Positions 56,398 to 64,000 of a stretch of 64,000 nt of DNA are shown piece after piece. This DNA is from Botryotinia globosa (taxonomy: Eukaryota > Ascomycota > Leotiomycetes > Helotiales > Sclerotiniaceae), in assembly GCA_014898425.1 (NCBI GenBank), contig RCSZ01000002.1:2170001-2234000 (forward strand), given 5' to 3'. A program made the position numbers and the translations under genes. The number at the start of each line of letters is the position of its first letter. Positions within the stretch are counted from its first letter, which is position 1. The notes below the pieces were generated by a model. The model was not told the origin of the DNA and searched no databases. It saw only the letters and a list, made by a program, of their open reading frames with translations.

Positions 56398-57347
56398 GAT
56401 ACTGGCAGCATTGGGAGTGGATAGATTGAAGTATTGGGTATACCAGGAGAACTTGAAAAGAAGCTCCACAAGTTGCGAAGATCTGTCATCATCGCCTCTA
56501 AATTAAGTTGGGGGTTAGTTTTGGTCATGGATCAGGGACCAGGAAAACATCAAGGCTTCACCCGCGGACCACGGTGAGATTCTTGTCCAGCCCTCTAAAT
56601 ATCATCCACAGTCCAATACTAGCCTAGATAAAATTGTACGCCCAGATTTCTGATTCACAGAACAGAACCTCAAAGCTTTGTGAATTGTCTAAAGCATGCA
56701 TTTCAATTATCCATTCATAACTTACAGCTTACCGACTATCACTAAATCCCTAGATTTTCAAGGCCAGATTAATTATAATTGCGAATTGAAAGAATTAACT
56801 GAAAGTGCTTCGCAGTTCGAACAGTCCTCTTCCAATAACAAACGCGGATTAATATTTATTGTCTTCACATACCCCCTCCGAATGATCACGTACTCCACCA
56901 CCCATCTCCACGCTCCAAAAGATGGAAGAAAGTAATCATTCAACTCTACCTCCTCTTAGAGCTCTCTAAATCTCAACCCATCTCTTGATATTCCTTCCAC
57001 ACATCACGTCTGTAGCAAAAATACAAAGTTACATTCCCACGACCATAAAGCCCCTTTAAAGATTCTCAAGGAACCAAAATTTCCATTCATAAGACGCACA
57101 AGTCTACATAGGTATTATTCCAGCCCATCCCATCCCACAAGTTCCAGGACATAATGATATTTTACACCCTTAACACGAAAAACATACAATTCATACACAA
57201 ATCCGTGCTCCATTCCTTTCACTGTCCCCTTCCATTCCTGCTTCACTACTTCTACTATTCCCACCACAAACGCCAGAGAAAAAATTTCTAATTCATTCTC
57301 CGCAAAGATCTCCGACATCACATGATCATTCGCCGTACCATGGGAAA
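56398..57347. other. 3' intergenic region between convergent genes
   Basis: 950 bp between the F-box stop and the myosin stop. Frames at 56696 and 57115 show no coding character. Confidence 0.6.
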
Positions 57348-60300
57348 TTACAAGAACCCCTTGCTCATGCTATCCTGCCTGCTCAAACTGCTTTTTCGTT
57401 TAGGAATGTCAATCCCTGCATCTTCGGAGCCAAATTCGCTACTCGGTCTCCAAGTGCCACTCGCACTTATTCTACCACCCGGACCTTTCTGCATTCTCAA
57501 TGCCTTCCAACCTTCCAATTCACGCTCTAACCTCAGCGCCTTTTCTCTCTCTTCCCTTAGTTCACGTTCTGCTCTACGAGCTGAAAGTTGATTGGTCGAA
57601 TCGCTTGATTGAAGCTCGTCGATTGTCTTGAGAAGTTTTTCGACCTTATCTCTTGAGCGGGCAATATCTTCTTGAAGTTGCGTGTTGGCCTTTTCTTTGC
57701 GTTCAATTTGCTGTTGAAGATCTTTGACTGTGCGATCGACATTTCTTACGGAACGTTGTGATTTGTTGCGTTCGGATTCTTGCTCGTCGAGTTGGGCTTC
57801 GAGCTATTTCATATGTTAGAATAGTGGTAAGCTTATGGGAGGGAAATTCTCACCTCTTGGACACGACCGTGAAGGAACCTCACGTCTTGACTGGCACTTG
57901 AATAGCCTTTAGTTTCCAAATCCAGTAGTCGGACCTGAGTTTCTTTGAGTGACTTTTCTAGCGCAGCCTTCTCCTTATTCAACTGTGCTGTCATTTCTCT
58001 CTCGGCAACAATATCTTTCTGTATTTCAGATGCAAGTGCTTCAGATCGTCTCATCTTGCCAATGGCAGCAGCTGCAATATCTTCTTGTTGTGCTAGGTTA
58101 GATTTGAGTTCCAAAATCTCGCGATCCATTCCAGCAGCGTTTCGTAGCGCAGGGCTATCGCTTCGGGCAAGATCGTCGAGACCAGCTTTGGCTTCCTCTA
58201 GACGAGCTTGTAAGCCGCGCTTCTCGCGTTGAAGAATGTCTCTTTCGGCAGCTACATCGTCCACATCTGTTCTGAGACTGCGAACTTGTGCTAATAGTGA
58301 TACAATTTTGCCTTGAGCTTCATTGTGAGCGTTGACGGCTTCATCACGTGATGTATTGAGGTCCGAAAGAGTGGCCTCCAGGCGAGCCTTTTCTTTAGAC
58401 CATGTTGAACTGTTCATAACCTCATCGTCCCACTTCGTTCGAAGTTGATCCAATTCTTCCCGAAGTCTTGTATTCTCTGTTTGTTTGAATAGCTTCTCCT
58501 CACGAGCAATGTCCAGTTCATTGGTTAGAGTTGCAAACTCAGCTTGGTATTTCTTTCTAGTCTGTTCCATGCTAGATTCTTTGTCTTCAATCTCCATAGC
58601 ACGTTGGCTTCGGTAATCCTCAAGCTCATGTTGTAATCGCTTTCTTGCTTGTACTGCGGCATCGAGATCAGAGGAAAGATCCTCGAGCTTCTCTTCATAA
58701 TGTTGGTTCTGTTTTTGAAGATCTTCAATGGCTTCGTCCATTTGCTTCCGTTCTGACATGATCTCGGCACATGTATCCTCCGCTTCTTTTGCTTGAGATC
58801 TGGCAAATTGTTCGGCCCTAGAAGCCTTCAACACAGCAATTTCAGCTTGTTCAAGTTTGCTAAAGTACTCGTCTGCTCTACTCTTGTAGAGACCAAGACT
58901 AGAACTAACATCGGCCAGTTTTGAGGATTCGGCATCCAAACGGATCTGAAGATCGGCAAATTCTTGCAAAAGTTGATTTCGACTGGCCGCATCCTGATCC
59001 CTTTGCAAAGTCATGTCCTCAAGATCTGACTTAGCATCTCGGAGATCAACCTCCAAAACTGCTCGAGTGTGTTTTAGAATCTCAAAATTTTTCTTCGTAT
59101 CGTTGAGGTCTACTAATGCATCTTTGTGCGCGTACATTAAAATTCGTCGGTTTTCTTCTTGATTGTTGATGAGCTCAAAGAGCTCCTCGTGAGATTTGGC
59201 CTGAACATCGCGGAATGACAATTCTCCGGTTTGAATACTCTGTTCAAGAGCGGAAACTTTCTTTGCAGAATCATCAAGCATTTCATGAAGTCGAGTGTTA
59301 GCTTGCTCAAGCTTGTGCACACGGCGTACTGATGGACTATCCTCAAATATATCTCGTCCTGGAATAAAACGCTCAAGCTGGCTCTGCAGATGACGATTCT
59401 CCATTTGGGATAGCTGCAATTGATTTTGCAATTCTTCCACGTCGGCTTTCAAGTCCATGCGATTGTTGAAGCTTAACATATCGGCAGTACGATCAGAGCG
59501 TCCAGAATCATGCCCAACGTCACCCGAGCTTGGGAAGCGAGGATTAGGTGGCGTCGCGCCCGATAGAGGTCTGCCATTGAGTTTGTTTCTCAGATGTGCT
59601 GGAGATGAATTCCGAGTTTCTTCATTGCCATCAATCTCCTCAAGTTTAGTCCTACCGGGCGTGTGCCACTCGGAATGGTCACCAAACTCATCTTCATATC
59701 GTTTTCGCAGTTCAAGTACTTGTGCTTCAGCATTCGACCGACCAGCAGCTTGAACTCTGAGATTTTGCTGAAGTTCCTCGACTTTTTGAGTGAGCTGAGA
59801 AAGGAGGTTTGGATTTTCAGATGTGCTCTTGTCGAAACTACCATCGAGTTGTACAACTAGCGGTGCAGGCATCTCCGGGTCCACAATTTTCATCAGCTCA
59901 ATGATGTCTTTGTCTCGGGTATCAATCAAAGATTGGAGTTGTCGATTTTTAGATTGAGCCTGAGAGTGCAACTGCCGTTCATCCTCCAATTTGCGGTTTA
60001 CCTCTGCTAACTGGGTTGTCATAGTAGAAGAAGTCTTCTCGGCGTTTCTACTACTCATATGTTCACGTTCAACCTCGCGCGTTAGATCTTCAAGATTAAG
60101 CTCCAGCTTTTCTTTTTGCTTTTGAAGAGACGCCAGTTGAATTTGTACATCGCCTAGCTGTTTATTGAGCTTCTTATTCTGCTCGTCGACCTTAGTTTTC
60201 TCTCGCTGGGCTGCTATTAGCTGACCTCTAGATGATTCACTTGCTCTAGAGCTCGTGCGGGCAATCTCGAGACCTTTTTGTTGAAGCTTGTTGAGTAAAG

Positions 60301-63300
60301 CACGATTGTCGTTTTCAGACGCATTTAATCGACTTCGGACAGTGTTCAGTTCGCGTTCAAGTCGCTCTTTCTCTTGATCAACCTTAAGACCGAAATCTCC
60401 AGACTCTATCATGACCTTATTAAGATCTTCCACTTGCTGATTTAGGCGGCTGCACTCAGTCTCAAAGTACTTTGCTCGGTTCTGTTCCGCTTCAAGATCT
60501 TTCTTCAAACTAGCTTCGCGCTCTCGGGCTAGGCGTGATGCATTGCGGTCTCCAACTACTTCAGCTTGTATTCTGGCCTCTTCGGCTGCAATCTTCGCCT
60601 CTCTGAGCTTTCTGATTTCGTTTCGCGCTTCGTTGCGTTCCTTTTCAGCAGAAACTCTATTCTCCATTGCCCTTCTAAGAGTGTCTTGTTGGACGTATAA
60701 TTCCTTTTCGATGATGATTTTAGCCTCATTTAGTTCTTGAAACTTCTCACTAAGCTCTCGGAATTTATGTTCTGCGAGGAGTTGAACATCATCTCGAGAT
60801 TGTCGCTCTTTGCTAAGATCTTTTTGCACATCTGATAATTGCTGTTTCAAGGTCGAAATCTGTTCTTCTAGCCTTTTTCGATTTTGCTCAGCGTGAGCAT
60901 CTTCTGTCAGTCTAGCATCGAGAAGTTTTTTCGCGTCGGCAGCTTCCTTTTGTAGATTGGCTTGCTGGGATTTCATGGCGAACATCTCAGCCTGTACTTC
61001 CTTTAACCTGTTGGCAATGTTTTCTTTCTCCATCGAAAGTGATCGCTTCTGCTCATCAAAGCTTTTCTTCTCGGCCTCATACTTACGGTTATCAGAGCGA
61101 AGGATAGCCAACTCGCTTTCCTTGCGCCTGACGAGATCTTCATATCCTGTCGATGTTGCAGATAAATCAGAAAGTTGCTTCTGCACTTTGCGGTTTTCGC
61201 TGGCTAAGTTGCTTTCCCGTAATTTAGAAGCTTGAAGGTCTTTCGCCGCTGCAGCCAGCTTGACTTCCGAGTCCTGATCGTTTCTGACAAGCTTCTCCTC
61301 GAGGTCGTGAACCTTTCTTTCCTTAATGCTCAGCTGGCTTTGGAGTAGCTGGACGTCTTGGGAAAGCTGCGCTTCTTGTGCGCTTCGATCGGCTTGTTTC
61401 TTGGCAAGATCCTTCAATTGATCATCTAAATCAGCCAGTTGTTCAGCAAGGTCTCGCTTTTCGCTCTCCAACTTCGCTATTATGTGACCTGCTTGCTCCA
61501 ACTGAGATCGATATTCATCGGATTGATGTTCCGCTCGCTTTTTGGCCTCCAGCAAGTCATCCAATTGATCCTCGAGCTTTTCCTGATCTTCAATAGCACC
61601 AGCCAACTTATCGCTCAACTCTGTCTCACGGAGCTGCAGACGTTTGAATATCTCTTCCTTGTCCAGGGCTAACGCTCGTTCGCTTTCTAAGGTTTGTTGG
61701 ATCTTTAACATCTCAGTGTGGGTATTTCGTCGTTCCTCGTCTAGTCTTTGGCGTTCCGACGCCTCTTGGTCCATTTTCTCGTTAAGCTGCTTTATCATTT
61801 CATCTCTCTTCTTGACTTCTCCCGACGTTCTGGTAGCTCCCAACAAAGGCTTCATCTTGACTAAAAGACGCCACCAAGGGTTCTCACAAAGGTCGATGTA
61901 AACTTGGAAATTTCGCTGAATTATCCGGGTTGCCTCCGCCCTATACAGTCGCTTATTGGCAATTCGACGCTGGGTAAAACCACGCGCCAGGGATTGGAAT
62001 CGTGTCATAATCTCACGGATCAAGGCATCACGTTGCTCTTCAAGCTCTGCCAACACACCGGCACGAAAGAAGACTTTGGTGATTCCAACACGGAACAATG
62101 ACTTGTCCAATTGAAGCTTATCTAGCATCATGCTAGCTGCTGTCTGGCCGTCAAGGTACCCTTTGGGAATGTTCCTGCATAGAACTTCATATCTTTGTCG
62201 GAACTCTGAAAAATGAAGTCTGTTTGGAAAGCCAGTGCGTGCAATTCTGATTCCCTCTAAGACACCGTTGCAGCGCAATTGGTCGAGCACAAGTGGTGCA
62301 CTGAGTTGCTTAGGTTTTTTCTTGTGGTTGGGTATGATACACCTCACAAAATGAGGATGTGTCGAATGCAACTGAGCCATCAAGGTAGATAGATGTTCTT
62401 TATGTTTTTGAGCAACGGTACGGAAAAGACCTTTCTTGACCCTACTTCGGATGGCACCCAAATCATCGCCTGCTTCAGAGCAATCACTGAAGAGATTTGC
62501 AACATGTGTATCGCTAGATGCAGCCAACAATCTTGTAATGTTGTCATTCATTGGATCTTTATTCTTCTCTAACCAGCCTTCGGTAGAATATTCAACTTCG
62601 GCGGCATAGTGAGTGAGCATGAATCCTTGCCCAAGTCTAGAGGCACGATACTTGGGAGTTTTGCGATCCCAAAGAGAATGAAGTTTTTCCGTAAATGACT
62701 TGTCCGTGGCTTTTGGCATCACACAATCTTCGTCAAGACACGAGAAAATACCAATGGGATTGGGCAACTCAATCAGGTCAATCGTAGGCTGGAGATCATG
62801 ACCAAAATCAATAAATTTCCACTCGATTTTTTCACGGGCGTATTCTTCTTGTTCAAGGACAAACATATGGTGGTTGAAAAATTGCTGGAGCTTCTCGTTC
62901 GTGTAGTTGATGCATAATTGCTCAAAACTGTTTTCCTCGAATATTTCGAATCCAGCGATATCGAGTACTCCGATGAAGTGCGAGTCATCGAGACCCATAC
63001 CAGTCCTATCCAATTGCCGATTGATTCGGGTCACAAGATCACCAAAACCTCTCTCGTAAATACCCTTTGCCAACGAGTCTATTGCGAGTAGAACTTGTTC
63101 GGGCGTCTGCACCTTCTCGACCCATTCTCGACCTGCTTTTACACGAGGGTGTAACAACCCTTTTAAAAATGGCTCAAGCGGAATTCCAAGTAGCTTACAC
63201 ACTTTGTCGGCCTGTGCACGTGCGTCAGGAGCTAATCTAGCTTGATCGGCCGATCTACTCTCCTTCACGACAGTTATGTTGCCCAGGTGGAGAACAGCAG

Positions 63301-64000
63301 CAACTGTTCGTAAGATAGATATTTGATCGTTCTCGGAGAAGCCCATAACATCAAATGCCTCGACTAAAGTGTTCCACTCATCTCTATCAGAGACACCAAC
63401 AATGGTGTCATGACCGTCCCGCGTGTAAGCGAAGTCTTCTACGTCTAATTCTTCAATCAGAAATTCGTTTTTCAATGTGCGATCGGCCCCCTTCAAAAGC
63501 TGATAGAAAACATGGTAATTCCGCTCATGGGCATTTAGCCTTACCACTCTTGATTTCTCAAGGAGATACCAATCTATGAAAGCACCAGCAATACTACCAT
63601 TGCGCGTAAACTCGATCCTGATGAATTTTCCGAAGCGGGAGGAATTATGATTCCTGACTGTCTGAGCATTCCCGAAGGCTTCGAGGATTGGATTTGCCCG
63701 AAGAATCTGCTGCGAGAGGGTTGAATGCTGTACCTTGTTTTTGACTGGGGATTCCGAGTTTGCAACTGCCGCCAGGTATTGAATGACTTTTTTGGTATTT
63801 TCCGTCTTTCCGGCTCCAGACTCTCCAGTTACAAGAATACTTTGGTTTTGTCCTTCTTCGACTAGATTTCTGAAAGCCTCATCTGCCATCGCGAATATGT
63901 GTGGTTTACTTTCTTCCCGGCCTCGTCCCTTGTATAAATTGATGTACTCATTCGTGTATATGGGTAATGAGCAATATGGATTGATGGTAACCAGGAACAA
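57348..64000 (-). CDS. Class II myosin heavy chain (partial, N-terminus off the window)
   Basis: Two exons are visible, 64000-57854 (continuing beyond the edge) and 57803-57348, joined by a 50-nt intron (GTGAGA..CTAAC..AATAG); about 2,200 residues. The N-terminal SH3-like region is missing. Motor motifs are present: P-loop GESGAGKT (visible residues 59-66), switch I NHNSSRFGKFIRI, switch II DIAGFEIFEENSFEQLCINYTNEKLQQFFNHHMF and the actin-loop region. The lever has an IQ region (LARGFTQRRIANKRLYRAEATRIIQRNF) and NPWWRLLVKMKPLL, which is typical of the head-rod junction of class II. Then about 1,450 residues of heptad-rich rod follow, with a short break (Pro/Gly/Ser, GRTKLEEIDGNEETRNSSPAH). 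The tail ends basic/Ser-rich (PKRKSSLSRQDSMSKGFL). It drives the septal actomyosin ring. It is clearly longer than yeast Myo1/Myo2. Confidence 0.95.

Noticed and set aside
1..64000. A biosynthetic gene cluster, intact transposon, CRISPR array or rRNA unit
   Set aside because: No PKS/NRPS/terpene enzymes, transposase or reverse transcriptase, spaced repeats or rRNA sequence were seen.

Overview
The window is nuclear DNA of a filamentous ascomycete. Most genes carry short GT..AG introns (mostly 44-93 nt) with CTAAC/CTAAT-type branch sites. Leaders are pyrimidine-rich, and intergenic DNA is full of simple repeats. Products include a fungal class II myosin, a BIM1/X325-like copper protein, a BtgC-type GH17 glucanase, a PIR/But2 wall protein and a pectin methylesterase. 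Gene set and low-GC style suggest Leotiomycetes, perhaps Sclerotiniaceae (Botrytis/Sclerotinia), but this is inference and was not tested by any search.

Layout. 1-5.5 kb: the tail of one RING protein, a complete RING-HC protein, a convergent OB-fold-like protein and an Apd1-type thioredoxin-like [2Fe-2S] protein. 6.8-9.5 kb: a formin-type GBD/FH3 protein lacking FH1/FH2. 11.2-16.3 kb: a divergent pair of WD40 genes, a STRAP homologue and the Cdc48 cofactor Doa1/Ufd3. 16.9-22.3 kb: a BIM1-like copper protein, then an SRR1-like protein converging on an isochorismatase-like hydrolase. 25.2-31.3 kb: GH17 beta-1,3-glucanase and pectin methylesterase, with nearly 2.8 kb of repeat-rich DNA between them. 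31.3-35.7 kb: a long gene-poor stretch with an A+T-rich island. 35.7-44 kb: a third RING protein, a cysteine-rich probably GPI-anchored protein with an internal stop, a phosphoribosyltransferase and the PIR/But2 wall protein. 46-56.4 kb: an RBR E3 ligase, a GT2 polysaccharide-synthase-like enzyme and an F-box protein. 57.3 kb to the edge: the C-terminal ~2,200 residues of myosin II.

Two themes recur. First, ubiquitin: three RING proteins (one partial), one RBR ligase, one F-box protein and Doa1 lie within 64 kb. Second, surface and polarity: GH17, PIR/But2, the Cys-rich protein, GT2, the GBD/FH3 protein, myosin II and pectinesterase all act at the wall, septum, tip or outside the cell. Most genes look like single-copy housekeeping or accessory genes. 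I see no biosynthetic cluster, no intact transposon, no rRNA and no tRNA that I could support. Exon joins were worked out by hand and checked for frame; where this failed (the Cys-rich gene) the entry says so.
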